Assembly: GCA_902516065.1 (NCBI GenBank)
Contig: CABXXB010000004.1
Location: 1-53,408 of the forward strand
Direction of reading: 5' to 3'
From: an uncultured Pelagibacteraceae bacterium
GTDB lineage: Bacteria; Pseudomonadota; Alphaproteobacteria; Pelagibacterales; Pelagibacteraceae
Length of the DNA: 53,408 nucleotides
In this document: positions 31,105 through 40,269 of the stretch, piece after piece
How the letters are laid out: the number at the start of each line of letters is the position of its first letter
How positions within the stretch are numbered: position 1 is the stretch's first letter
Position numbers and translations under genes: made by a program
Notes under the pieces: model-generated
Told to the model about the DNA's origin: nothing
The model's input: only the letters and a program-made list of their open reading frames with translations
Database searches by the model: none

Positions 31105-32517
31105 TTATAGTTTTGTGCCACCAACTGTCATCTTGTTTATTAATATAGAAGGTTGAGCAACTCCAACAGGGACACCTTGGCCAGCTTTTCCACAAGTTCC
31201 GATACCGGGATCAAGCATCATATCATTGCCTACCATTGAAACTTCTTTTAAAATTGATGGACCATCACCTATAAGTGTTGCTCCTTTAATAGGAGATCCA
31301 ATCTTGCCATTTACAATCTCATACGCTTCTGTACAATTAAATACAAATTTTCCAGAAGTTATATCAACTTGGCCGCCCCCAAAGCTGACAGCGAAGATTC
31401 CTTTATCTACAGATTTAATCATTTCATCTTGTGTTTGTTTGCCACTTAACATCATAGTATTTCTCATTCTCGGTAGAACAATATGTCTAAAATTTTCTCT
31501 TCTACCACTACCAGTAGATTTGGTTTTCATTAATCGAGCATTCAATCTATCTTGCATAAAGTTTTTCAAAATTCCGTTTTCTATTAGTACAGTTTTCTCT
31601 GTAGGAGTTCCCTCATCATCTATTGTAAGACTTCCTCTTCGATTATCCAAAGTACCATCATCAATAATTGTAACACCTTCGCTCGCTACTTTTTCACCCA
31701 TTAAATTGTGAAATGCAGAGGTTTTTTTTCTATTAAAATCTCCTTCTAAGCCATGCCCTACAGCTTCATGAATTAAAATTGCTGGCCAACCAGGTCCTAA
31801 AACTACTTTCATTTCCCCTGCTGGTGCTGGCTTGCTCTCTAAGTTTACAGAAGCTATTCTTAAAGCTTCATCGCATACATTTTTCCAGTTATCTTCTTTA
31901 AGATAAGCATCATAAGATTGTCTTCCACCAACTCCATATACTCCTGTCTCTTTTCTTCCATTTTTTTCAAGCATTACAGATACATTAAATCTTACTAAAG
32001 GACGTATATCAGTTAATGTTTCTCCTCCAGATCTAATTATTTCTATGGATTTTTGTTCACCACTAAAATTAGCAGTGACTTGCTTAACACTTTTATCTTT
32101 TGATCTTAAATATTTATTTACCTCATTTAAAATTTCAACTTTATTTTTAAGTGATTTTTGGTCGATTGGATTAATATTTTCGTAATATTTTTTATTGGAT
32201 TTAGGAATAGAATGATTGTAGTTACCTTTAGTAGATTTAAGAGTTGATTTTAAATTATCTGATGATTGCCTTAATGAATTTTTTGATATTTCATTAGAAT
32301 GGGAGTAAGCAACTATTTCGCCTGATACTGCCCTGAATCCAAAACCTAGATCTGAACTATAACTTGAATTTTTTATCTTATTATCATCTAACAAAATGCT
32401 TTCTGATTTAGAGTTTTCTAAATATAGCTCGCCATCATCACATTTTTTAAGAGTATCGGAAATAATATTTTCTGCCTCATTTCTAGATAAATCAGATTTT
32501 TCAAAAAAATTACTCAT
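31105..32517 (-). CDS. tldD: TldD family metalloprotease (catalytic HEAVGH)
   Basis: PAILIHEAVGHGLEGDFNRK zinc-site motif; FGGGQVDITSGKFVFNCTEAY. Confidence 0.95.
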   Translation of the reverse strand: MSNFFEKSDLSRNEAENIISDTLKKCDDGELYLENSKSESILLDDNKIKNSSYSSDLGFGFRAVSGEIVAYSHSNEISKNSLRQSSDNLKSTLKSTKGNYNHSIPKSNKKYYENINPIDQKSLKNKVEILNEVNKYLRSKDKSVKQVTANFSGEQKSIEIIRSGGETLTDIRPLVRFNVSVMLEKNGRKETGVYGVGGRQSYDAYLKEDNWKNVCDEALRIASVNLESKPAPAGEMKVVLGPGWPAILIHEAVGHGLEGDFNRKKTSAFHNLMGEKVASEGVTIIDDGTLDNRRGSLTIDDEGTPTEKTVLIENGILKNFMQDRLNARLMKTKSTGSGRRENFRHIVLPRMRNTMMLSGKQTQDEMIKSVDKGIFAVSFGGGQVDITSGKFVFNCTEAYEIVNGKIGSPIKGATLIGDGPSILKEVSMVGNDMMLDPGIGTCGKAGQGVPVGVAQPSILINKMTVGGTKL

Positions 32518-32608
32518 CGCCTTTAATACATAGTTCGTTTAATTTAATTTTCAACTGGAGTATTTTACGCATTTACATACTTAGGTTTAGCAGTAATTAT
32601 CCATATTT

Positions 32609-32959
32609 ATGAAAGTTTATTTTAATAATTCTTGTAAAATATGTAAGGCAGAGATTGATTTATACAAAAAAGAAAAGATCCAAGAAATTGAATGGGTGGA
32701 TATAACAAATAATAATTTAGCACAGAAGGAAACTTCTAAAAACAGTAAAGAATTATTACGAAGACTGCATGTAAAAGAAGGAGAGAAGATTACCCAAGGT
32801 GCAGAGGCATTTCTTTTATTGTGGAAAAAAATACCAAAATATAAATTTTTATATAAATTCCTAAAGTTACCAATAATTTTTAGTTTGTTTTCTTTTGGAT
32901 ACGAAATTATCGCTTTTTTTCTATACTTGAAAAATAAAAAACAAATAAAAATTAACTAA
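32609..32959 (+). CDS. Thiol-disulfide oxidoreductase DCC (DUF393) family protein
   Basis: MKVYFNNSCKICKAEIDLYKK with CxxC; ITQGAEAFLLLWKKIP. Confidence 0.82.
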   Translation: MKVYFNNSCKICKAEIDLYKKEKIQEIEWVDITNNNLAQKETSKNSKELLRRLHVKEGEKITQGAEAFLLLWKKIPKYKFLYKFLKLPIIFSLFSFGYEIIAFFLYLKNKKQIKIN

Positions 32960-33245
32960 GTATAAGTATCAAAAATTTACTTAGCCAAGACATAAAAGAT
33001 ACAAACATAATAAGAAAAATTGAATACATGATAGTTACAAGTTTGTTTTTTTTTCTTCTAAGTCTTACAAAGTCTTTATCATCTAAATCAGAAAAATCTC
33101 TTTCTCCAATTACTTGATAATCATAAGTCCATCTCCATGTACTCTCGCCAAGCCTTGGGTCAAGTCTGTTTACATATCCTATCCATGCTAATACATATTT
33201 TAACATCAAATACATAATTAATAAGGAAATAGTTCCAAAAAACAT
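32952..33245 (-). CDS. Hypothetical two-TM membrane protein
   Basis: 97 aa with N- and C-terminal TM segments around a charged loop (RLDPRLGESTWRWTYDYQVIGERDFSDLDDKDFVRLRRKKNK). Confidence 0.6.
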   Translation of the reverse strand: MFFGTISLLIMYLMLKYVLAWIGYVNRLDPRLGESTWRWTYDYQVIGERDFSDLDDKDFVRLRRKKNKLVTIMYSIFLIMFVSFMSWLSKFLILILS

Positions 33246-33272
33246 AATCAGTCTAACAGTTAATCAATAAAA

Positions 33273-34460
33273 TTAATCAGCATTTTTTTTTCTTTGTTTT
33301 GCAATCAATTGGGTTAATGCATCTACCATTTCATCAGAAGCTTTAAAAATTTCATTATTTTTAAATTCATGTGAAATATTTTTTTCAGGATTTGTTTTAT
33401 CTTCTATAACAATACCCTCATCTGGAGAATTATTTTTAATATAAATTAATAATAACCATTCTTCATCATCAGACTCATCCCATTTTACAAAAATTTCACC
33501 TGTTTCAAACCTTCGGTCAATACATCTTAAAATAGACATATGTCGAGTGATATGTCTTTTATTTAATTGAAAAACTAAACTACTCGCACTTCTATAAAAA
33601 CTTTCAAGAGCAAATTCTATTTTTTGACGAGCAATTGTATACTCTTTTTCTTTTTGTAATAAAGTTTCTCTATCTTCATCACCTCGTATTTGAACTCCAA
33701 GAGCCTCTACTCTTTCTCTAATTTTTTGATCTCTGATAATTCGATATTTTTCTTTAAGCTTTTCTATTCTCTGCTGTAAACCAGCATAATCTTCGCGTTT
33801 TTCTTTTAAAGATATTTTTTCTAATTTCTCAAGTTCTTTTACTTCTCTAATTCTAAATTTTTCAATTTGTTTTTCTAATCTTAATTGTTGTAAAAATTGT
33901 CTTTGTTTTTCCGCTTGTTCGATTCTTAAAAGCGCCTGTTCTTTTCTCAAAAACAATTTTATATCTTTTGTTCTTTGTTTTTCTAATCTTGCTTCTTCTT
34001 TTAAAGTTTGTTCTTTAAATTTTACTCTTAAAGCTTGCTCTTCTTTTTTTTGTTTTTCAGCAGTAATTTTAGCTTTCCTTTCTTCATCAATTTTTTCTAA
34101 TTTTAATCTTCTTTTTTCATCTTGTTTTAAAATTTTATAATTAGAAATTGTTTCAGAAATTTTATCAAAAAATCCTTGAATATATTTTTCTAATTGAAAA
34201 TTGATCTTGAAATTAAATTGAGGCTTTAAAGATAATTGTAACTTAACAAATTTTGAAACTAGGCTTTCTTTTTGAACTTTTTTGGTTTTAAAATATACAA
34301 TTTTATTTTTATTTTTTTTTATTTTTTTTTTTTTCGTTCTATTAAGCTTACTTTTAATAATCTTTTTTCTTTTTTTAAGATTCTTTTTTAACTTATGTGA
34401 TATCTTAGGATTTGATGATTTTTTTTTAATTTTTTTTAATTTTTTTGGTTTTTTTTTCAT
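33273..34460 (-). CDS. Lys-rich N-tail / coiled-coil protein of unknown function
   Basis: 395 aa; Lys-dominated first ~60 residues, long charged coiled-coil, non-repetitive C-terminal ~110 aa (ITRHMSILRCIDRRFETGEIFVKWDESDDEEWLLLIYIKNN). Confidence 0.75.
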   Translation of the reverse strand: MKKKPKKLKKIKKKSSNPKISHKLKKNLKKRKKIIKSKLNRTKKKKIKKNKNKIVYFKTKKVQKESLVSKFVKLQLSLKPQFNFKINFQLEKYIQGFFDKISETISNYKILKQDEKRRLKLEKIDEERKAKITAEKQKKEEQALRVKFKEQTLKEEARLEKQRTKDIKLFLRKEQALLRIEQAEKQRQFLQQLRLEKQIEKFRIREVKELEKLEKISLKEKREDYAGLQQRIEKLKEKYRIIRDQKIRERVEALGVQIRGDEDRETLLQKEKEYTIARQKIEFALESFYRSASSLVFQLNKRHITRHMSILRCIDRRFETGEIFVKWDESDDEEWLLLIYIKNNSPDEGIVIEDKTNPEKNISHEFKNNEIFKASDEMVDALTQLIAKQRKKNAD

Positions 34461-34489
34461 TTAAAAAGAAGCTTGATACTACCAATAAT

Positions 34490-35677
34490 TTATTGATAAA
34501 TATAGTCTCTAGTCACTGGAGTAGATTTATAATTTTTTGTAAGTTGAAATTGATATACAACTTGATCACCCCATTTAAATGCCATCTCGCATCCTGCTAA
34601 ATAAAACTCCCACATTCGAAAAAATTTTTCATCAAACATTTTGATGATCTTTTCTTTATTTTTAATACAATTTTCCTTCCAATGCCTCAAAGTGTGAGAA
34701 TAATGAAGTCTTAAAACTTCTATATCAGTGACTATTAAGCCTGCTTTTTCTATTGGAGTTGTTACTTCACTTAAGCTTGGTGTGTATCCCCCTGGAAAAA
34801 TATATTTTGTTATCCACGGATGTGGATCTCTTGGGGGATTAACTGAACCTATGGTATGAACTAATGAAATACCATCATCTTTTAAAAGATTTTCAATTTT
34901 TTTAAAAAACTTTTTGTAAAATTTTCTTCCTACATGTTCAAACATTCCAACACTTACTATTCTGTCAAATTTTTCATTAAGTTCTCTATAATCCATTAGT
35001 TTAAACTTAACCTGATTTTCCAAATTCATTTCTTTCACTTTTTTTTTACAATATTCTAATTGGTTTTCTGATAATGTAATTCCTGTAACTTCACACTTTG
35101 CACTTTTTGCTATATCAATTGCTAATGACCCCCAGCCACAACCTATATCTAAAACTTTTTGATCAGGTTGGATATTTAGTTTTTTTATAATGTGTTGAAT
35201 CTTATTATTTTGAGCAGTTTCTAAACTATCATTTTCATTTTTGAAGTAAGCACAGGAATATTGTCTCTTTGGATCTAAAAATAAATCATAAAGATCATCA
35301 GAGATATCATAATGATGAGATACATTCATTTTAGATTTTTTAATAAAATTAAAATTTGTTAAATATCTATACGATCCTCTAAGTCTATTCATTAGATAAC
35401 TAAAAAAATTAAGTTCTCCTCTTCCAAAATTCTTTAATGCTAAATCTAAAAAATCTGTAAGAGTTCCATTTTCAATAATTATTTCACCATCGGTATAAGC
35501 TTCTCCAAAATATAAATCAGGATGTAACAGAAGTTTGTAATGGAGTTTTTTGTTTAGAATTTTTAGTTTTATTGGATTATTTCCTGGGTTACCTATAATA
35601 TAATCTTTTGAATTAGCGTCCGTTAAAATAAAACCATCTTTTTTGAATACTTTATTTAAAAATCTAGCTAATTGCAT
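34490..35677 (-). CDS. cfa: Cyclopropane-fatty-acyl-phospholipid synthase family protein
   Basis: HHYDISDDLYDLFLDPKRQYSCAYFK, VLDIGCGWGSLAIDIA, YIFPGGYTPSLSE. Confidence 0.94.
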   Translation of the reverse strand: MQLARFLNKVFKKDGFILTDANSKDYIIGNPGNNPIKLKILNKKLHYKLLLHPDLYFGEAYTDGEIIIENGTLTDFLDLALKNFGRGELNFFSYLMNRLRGSYRYLTNFNFIKKSKMNVSHHYDISDDLYDLFLDPKRQYSCAYFKNENDSLETAQNNKIQHIIKKLNIQPDQKVLDIGCGWGSLAIDIAKSAKCEVTGITLSENQLEYCKKKVKEMNLENQVKFKLMDYRELNEKFDRIVSVGMFEHVGRKFYKKFFKKIENLLKDDGISLVHTIGSVNPPRDPHPWITKYIFPGGYTPSLSEVTTPIEKAGLIVTDIEVLRLHYSHTLRHWKENCIKNKEKIIKMFDEKFFRMWEFYLAGCEMAFKWGDQVVYQFQLTKNYKSTPVTRDYIYQ

Positions 35678-36562
35678 TTATGCCGCCAATGAAGATTTAT
35701 TTGTGAAATTTAAATCTTTTAATGTATGTATCAAATCTTTTTCCTCCATTTTATTTAAAAGACTTAAAGGTGGTAAAATGTTCCTGTAAATTTTATTTTC
35801 TTGAGAACAATAAGTATGTAATCCAGAGATTAAATTATATTTATCAAAAGCACCCCTTACATCACAAAGTTTTTGATTAACAGATTGTTTTTTTTCTGAA
35901 TAGAAGTCATCATAAACTTTTCTAGATAATTCAGCTGTAACATTACATGTGGCAGTAATTATTCCTGAACATCCTAACTCTAAACCCTTTAATAACTTTA
36001 ATTCTGAGCCAGGAAAGATTGAAAAATTTTCTAATTTAAGATTTTCATATAAATTATATGAACTATCTTTTACGCCTACTATTTGATGAGGAAATTTTTT
36101 AACGAGTTCTTCAACACAATCTATACTAAATTTATATCCACACAATTTCTCAAAATTATAAAGTATAATTTTGCATTCAGGAATTGACTGTATTATTTTT
36201 GTGTAAAATTCTATTACCTCAGAGTCACCGTAATTATAATATGCGGGTGGCATGATTAAAAATTTTTTAAATTTCAATGAACTTGCTATTTTCATAAAAT
36301 TAATTGTTTCACCAAGAGAATTTAAACCAGTTCCAATTAAATGCTTATCTTTGTATTTGCTAATTGAAAGCTTGTTTATTAAATCAATTTTTTCAGAAAT
36401 TGATATTAATTGAGATTGTCCAGTGCTTCCAAATATTGCGGTTCCATGACATCCTTGATCTATTAATTTTTCAGCATGTTCTATAGTTTTATCAACATTT
36501 AGGCTCAGATCAGAATTTAGAACTGACATAGTAGCTGCAAATATTCCACTTATTTTTGTCAT
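35678..36562 (-). CDS. DapA-family aldolase/lyase
   Basis: GCHGTAIFGSTGQSQLIS, LIMPPAYYNYGD, ILYNFEKLCGYKFS, VGVKDSSYNL (Schiff-base Lys). Confidence 0.87.
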   Translation of the reverse strand: MTKISGIFAATMSVLNSDLSLNVDKTIEHAEKLIDQGCHGTAIFGSTGQSQLISISEKIDLINKLSISKYKDKHLIGTGLNSLGETINFMKIASSLKFKKFLIMPPAYYNYGDSEVIEFYTKIIQSIPECKIILYNFEKLCGYKFSIDCVEELVKKFPHQIVGVKDSSYNLYENLKLENFSIFPGSELKLLKGLELGCSGIITATCNVTAELSRKVYDDFYSEKKQSVNQKLCDVRGAFDKYNLISGLHTYCSQENKIYRNILPPLSLLNKMEEKDLIHTLKDLNFTNKSSLAA

Positions 36563-36611
36563 AATAAAAATTTATATAAAAAATATACTTAGTAAAGTTT
36601 ATAAATACCAT

Positions 36612-37574
36612 ATGAAAATATTAGCAGTTCAAAATAGAATGGGTATTGGGGATACGGTAATTTTCTTACCTTTTATAAAAGCTTTATCAAAAAAATTTAA
36701 TTCACCTATAAGTATACTTGTAAAGGAAAGTTCAAAAGCTCATCAATATTTACATCAAACAAACTATATTGATAAAATCATTATTTTAGAAAGAGATAAC
36801 AAAACTAATAACAGGCACAGTGGATTTTTAGGAAATTTCAATTTAATTAAAGATATTAAAAAACATAATTTCGATAAAATTATCATTTTCAATTCATCTA
36901 TCAGATATCGCTTAATTTCAAAATTTTGTGGAATTCCTGAAATTTACCAATATCCATTATTTCAAAAATCAAGACAACATATTATTGATGCTCCAAAAAA
37001 ATTTTTAAAAGATAAACTAGATTTAATTGTTAATGATGATCCAGAAGTACAAATTGATGATAACTCAATTTTAAAATCTATTAAAGAATTTCAAATTAAT
37101 AAGAATGAAATAAATATCCTTTTAGGTATAGGAGGCTCAGGGTCTACAAAAAGAATTCCTTCAAATATATTTTTAAGTGTTATTGAAAAAATTTCAAAAG
37201 TTAAAAAATGTAAATTTTTTCTTGCTACTGGAAAAGATGATGAAGAGCAAATTATATTGAAAGAAATATTAGATTCTGATTTTAAAAATCTATGTGTGCC
37301 CTTAGATAATTTTTCAATTAAAGAAACTTTGCCAATTATAAAAAGTTGCAATTTATCAATTTGTAATGACTCTAGTTTTAGTCATCTTTCTGCAGCAGTA
37401 GGAGTAAAGACCATAACTTTAATGGCAGACACCCCTTTAATTTATGGAAACTATTGTTCTAAAATGTTTCCAATAATTCCTGAAGGGGAAAAAACAGTTT
37501 CTCATAACACATTAGGAAAAGAAAAGATTAGTCCTCAAAAAATTTTCGATAAAATTATAGAAATTATTGATTAA
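36612..37574 (+). CDS. Glycosyltransferase family 9 (heptosyltransferase-like)
   Basis: MKILAVQNRMGIGDTVIFLPFIKAL; ICNDSSFSHLSAAVGVKTITLMADT. Confidence 0.87.
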   Translation: MKILAVQNRMGIGDTVIFLPFIKALSKKFNSPISILVKESSKAHQYLHQTNYIDKIIILERDNKTNNRHSGFLGNFNLIKDIKKHNFDKIIIFNSSIRYRLISKFCGIPEIYQYPLFQKSRQHIIDAPKKFLKDKLDLIVNDDPEVQIDDNSILKSIKEFQINKNEINILLGIGGSGSTKRIPSNIFLSVIEKISKVKKCKFFLATGKDDEEQIILKEILDSDFKNLCVPLDNFSIKETLPIIKSCNLSICNDSSFSHLSAAVGVKTITLMADTPLIYGNYCSKMFPIIPEGEKTVSHNTLGKEKISPQKIFDKIIEIID

Positions 37575-38074
37575 GAAATGTCATTTAAAACTATATCTTT
37601 AGCTTCATTTACTATGGCAGATAATCTAGAAGTTTCAGGGGAAACATCTGGATGGATTTTTTTTTGAATTTTAACATAAGCTTTGGTGACATCATCTTTG
37701 CTAATTTTTTTGTCCATATCTAAATTTAAAATTTTATAAGCTTCTGAAACAGATATAGATGATGAATTATTAAAGTTTGATTTATTAAAAGAAAATCTTC
37801 CTGATCTTCTCAAAGTTTGAATAAGTCTAAATAACGAGATTAATTGAAAAATAGATAATCCCTTTAACTTTAACAATCCAATACTGGCGAGTGTCAAAGG
37901 TAGAGTTAATAAAAATTTGCCACCTATTGCAAATAATATAGCAAGAATAAATAAACTAATTACTAATAGTATTCTCACACTTTTTGAAATTTTTTTCGAA
38001 GAAATAGTAGTAAATTTTTTTAATAATAAATAAAAAATAGTCAAAATAACTACTGTATAAATTGCTATATTCAT
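37571..38074 (-). CDS. Membrane-anchored J-domain protein (Tim14/DjlC-like layout)
   Basis: N-terminal TM segments; C-terminal SVSEAYKILNLD...VTKAYVKIQKKIHPDVSPETSRLSAIVNEAKDIV with HPD motif. Confidence 0.8.
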   Translation of the reverse strand: MNIAIYTVVILTIFYLLLKKFTTISSKKISKSVRILLVISLFILAILFAIGGKFLLTLPLTLASIGLLKLKGLSIFQLISLFRLIQTLRRSGRFSFNKSNFNNSSSISVSEAYKILNLDMDKKISKDDVTKAYVKIQKKIHPDVSPETSRLSAIVNEAKDIVLNDIS

Positions 38075-38090
38075 ATATTTCCTTACCTAA

Positions 38091-40166
38091 ATGAAATTAC
38101 CACAATTACAAAAAAAACCCGAGTTAAAATCTTGCCACGATGTCACTTGGGAAGATAATTATAGCTGGATACATCAAAAAGATATTTTAGATGTATTGAA
38201 AGATAAAGAAAAATTAAACTCTGAAGTAAAAGATTATCTTGAACAAGAAAATCAATACACAGATCTTCAATTAAAGAATACTAAAGATATTCAAAAAAAA
38301 TTGTTTAACGAAATTAAAGGAAGAATAAAACTTGATGATGAGTCGCTACCTTATAAAGATCATACTTATGAATACTGGACAAAAACTACCGCAAAAGGAA
38401 ATTATTCAATTAAATTAAGAAAAAAAATTGGGACAGATTTAATTGAAGAGATTTGGAATGGTGACAAAGAAAAAGAGAAACTTAAAGCTGAATACTTTGG
38501 TGTAGGTGATTTAGAAGTAAGTAACAATGATAAGTTTTTAGCATATTCGCTTGATACTAAAGGTTCTGAATATTACACAATTTTTGTTAGAGAAATAGAA
38601 ACAAACAAAATTGTTACTAAAGAAATTAACGAAACATCTGGCAATATTATATTTAGCTTAGATGATAAATATATTTTTTATTCAAAATTAGACCATAACC
38701 ACAGAGCTAGAAAAATTTTTAGACACGAAATTGGAAATCCTAGTAAAATTGATGATCTAATCTTCGAAGAAAAAAGTGAAGCTTTTACAGTCGGAATAGG
38801 AATAAGCTCAGACGAAAAGTACTATTTTATATCCTCTTCAGATCACAATACATCAGAACAATATTATTTTGATATTGATGAAAAAAATCCTAAGCCAAAA
38901 TTAATTCAAAAAAGAGAAAAGGGTATTCTTTACAGTGTAAGTTCATGGGATGGATATTTTTATATGCATACAAATAAAAACGCTGAGGATTTTAAAATAG
39001 ACAAAACAGACAATACAAATTTTAATGAATGGCAAACTTTCATACCTGCAAAAGATGAAACACTAATTGGTGGTTTAACCTTCTTAAAAAATTGGATTAT
39101 TAGATCTGAGGTTTCTAATGCTTTAGGAAAAATATTTGTGAGAAATATTAAAACTAAAATCGAAGAAGAATTAATTTTTTCTGAAGAAAAAGTTTATGAT
39201 GGAGGAGTTTCTTTAATTCAAAAAGATAGAAATACTGATCTGATACATATATCATATTCGACACCCAAAACACAATCACGTGTTTATTTATACAACTTAA
39301 AAACAAAAGAAAAAAAGTTAGTCAAAGAGCAAATTATTCCTTCAGGTCATAACCCTGATAATTATATTGTTGAAAGATTAGATTGTGATTCTCATGATGG
39401 AAAAAAAATCCCCCTTACAATTGTAAGAAATAAAAAAACAAAAATTGACGGAAATGCGAAACTATTACTATATGGCTACGGTTCATATGGAAATTCAATG
39501 TCAGCTAGCTTCTCATCAAATAAATTTAGTTTAATTGATAGAGATATCATTTGGGTTACGGCTCACGTAAGGGGTGGTTTAGAAAGAGGTATGAAATGGT
39601 GGAAAGAAGGTAAACTTCTAAATAAAAAAAATACCTTTAAAGATTATATTTCTGTTGCTAAATTTTTGATTGAAAAAAAATATTCCTCTAAAGGTAAAAT
39701 AATTGGTATGGGAGGATCTGCTGGTGGTTTACTTATGGGGGCTGTAGTTAATCAAACTCCCGAGCTTTTTTTGGGAATTATTATGGCAGTGCCTTTTGTA
39801 GACTCTCTTACCACTAATCTAGATCATTCTTTACCTTTAACAGTTGGTGAGTTTGATGAATTTGGAAATGCAAAAGATAACAAAGATCATTTTGATTATA
39901 TTTATTCCTATGCTCCATATCATAATATAAAAAAAATGGATTACCCAAATATGTTAATTACAACAAGTTTAAGTGACAACAGAGTTTTATTTGATGAGCC
40001 AGCAAAATTCACTGCAAAATTAAGAGAATATAAAACTGATAATAATTTACTTCTTTTAAAAACAGAAATGAATGCTGGTCATGGTGGTAAGTCCGGTAGA
40101 GATGGTGCTATTGAAGAAATTGCTTTTGATTATGCCTTTGCACTAAAAATTTCAAATAAAATTTGA
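38091..40166 (+). CDS. ptrB: Prolyl oligopeptidase family serine peptidase (oligopeptidase B-like)
   Basis: LLYGYGSYG, GMGGSAGGLLMGAVVNQTPELF (GGSAGG nucleophile), MNAGHGGKSGR. Confidence 0.93.
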   Translation: MKLPQLQKKPELKSCHDVTWEDNYSWIHQKDILDVLKDKEKLNSEVKDYLEQENQYTDLQLKNTKDIQKKLFNEIKGRIKLDDESLPYKDHTYEYWTKTTAKGNYSIKLRKKIGTDLIEEIWNGDKEKEKLKAEYFGVGDLEVSNNDKFLAYSLDTKGSEYYTIFVREIETNKIVTKEINETSGNIIFSLDDKYIFYSKLDHNHRARKIFRHEIGNPSKIDDLIFEEKSEAFTVGIGISSDEKYYFISSSDHNTSEQYYFDIDEKNPKPKLIQKREKGILYSVSSWDGYFYMHTNKNAEDFKIDKTDNTNFNEWQTFIPAKDETLIGGLTFLKNWIIRSEVSNALGKIFVRNIKTKIEEELIFSEEKVYDGGVSLIQKDRNTDLIHISYSTPKTQSRVYLYNLKTKEKKLVKEQIIPSGHNPDNYIVERLDCDSHDGKKIPLTIVRNKKTKIDGNAKLLLYGYGSYGNSMSASFSSNKFSLIDRDIIWVTAHVRGGLERGMKWWKEGKLLNKKNTFKDYISVAKFLIEKKYSSKGKIIGMGGSAGGLLMGAVVNQTPELFLGIIMAVPFVDSLTTNLDHSLPLTVGEFDEFGNAKDNKDHFDYIYSYAPYHNIKKMDYPNMLITTSLSDNRVLFDEPAKFTAKLREYKTDNNLLLLKTEMNAGHGGKSGRDGAIEEIAFDYAFALKISNKI

Positions 40167-40176
40167 TTTCCAAGTA

Positions 40177-40204
40177 CTTGAAAAAAAAAGATTAGTTCTT
40201 AAAT
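40177..40204 (+). promoter_or_regulatory. Candidate RpoH-type promoter of hsp20
   Basis: CTTG at 40177-40180, 17-nt spacer, CTTAAAT at 40198-40204; near-match to CTTG-N17/18-CYTATNT. Confidence 0.5.
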
Positions 40205-40212
40205 TAAAGTCG

Positions 40213-40264
40213 TAAGCCGCCTAATGGGGCTTATATAAAAAATAAACTTGCTTAACAAAGGAGG
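40213..40264 (+). promoter_or_regulatory. Candidate ROSE-like RNA thermometer in hsp20 5' leader
   Basis: Hairpin 1: TAAGCC(g)CC-TAAT-GGGGCTTA (40213-40233). Hairpin 2: CTTGCTT (40247-40253)-AACA-AAGGAGG (40258-40264), in which UUGCUU faces the Shine-Dalgarno, resembling the ROSE UYGCU/anti-SD arrangement; ATG at 40270. Confidence 0.6.
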
Positions 40265-40269
40265 ATATT

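Noticed and set aside
31226-31711. 161-aa + strand ORF antisense to tldD
   Set aside because: Opposite strand of a well-supported gene; hydrophobic Ser/Ile/Pro-rich composition typical of antisense shadows.
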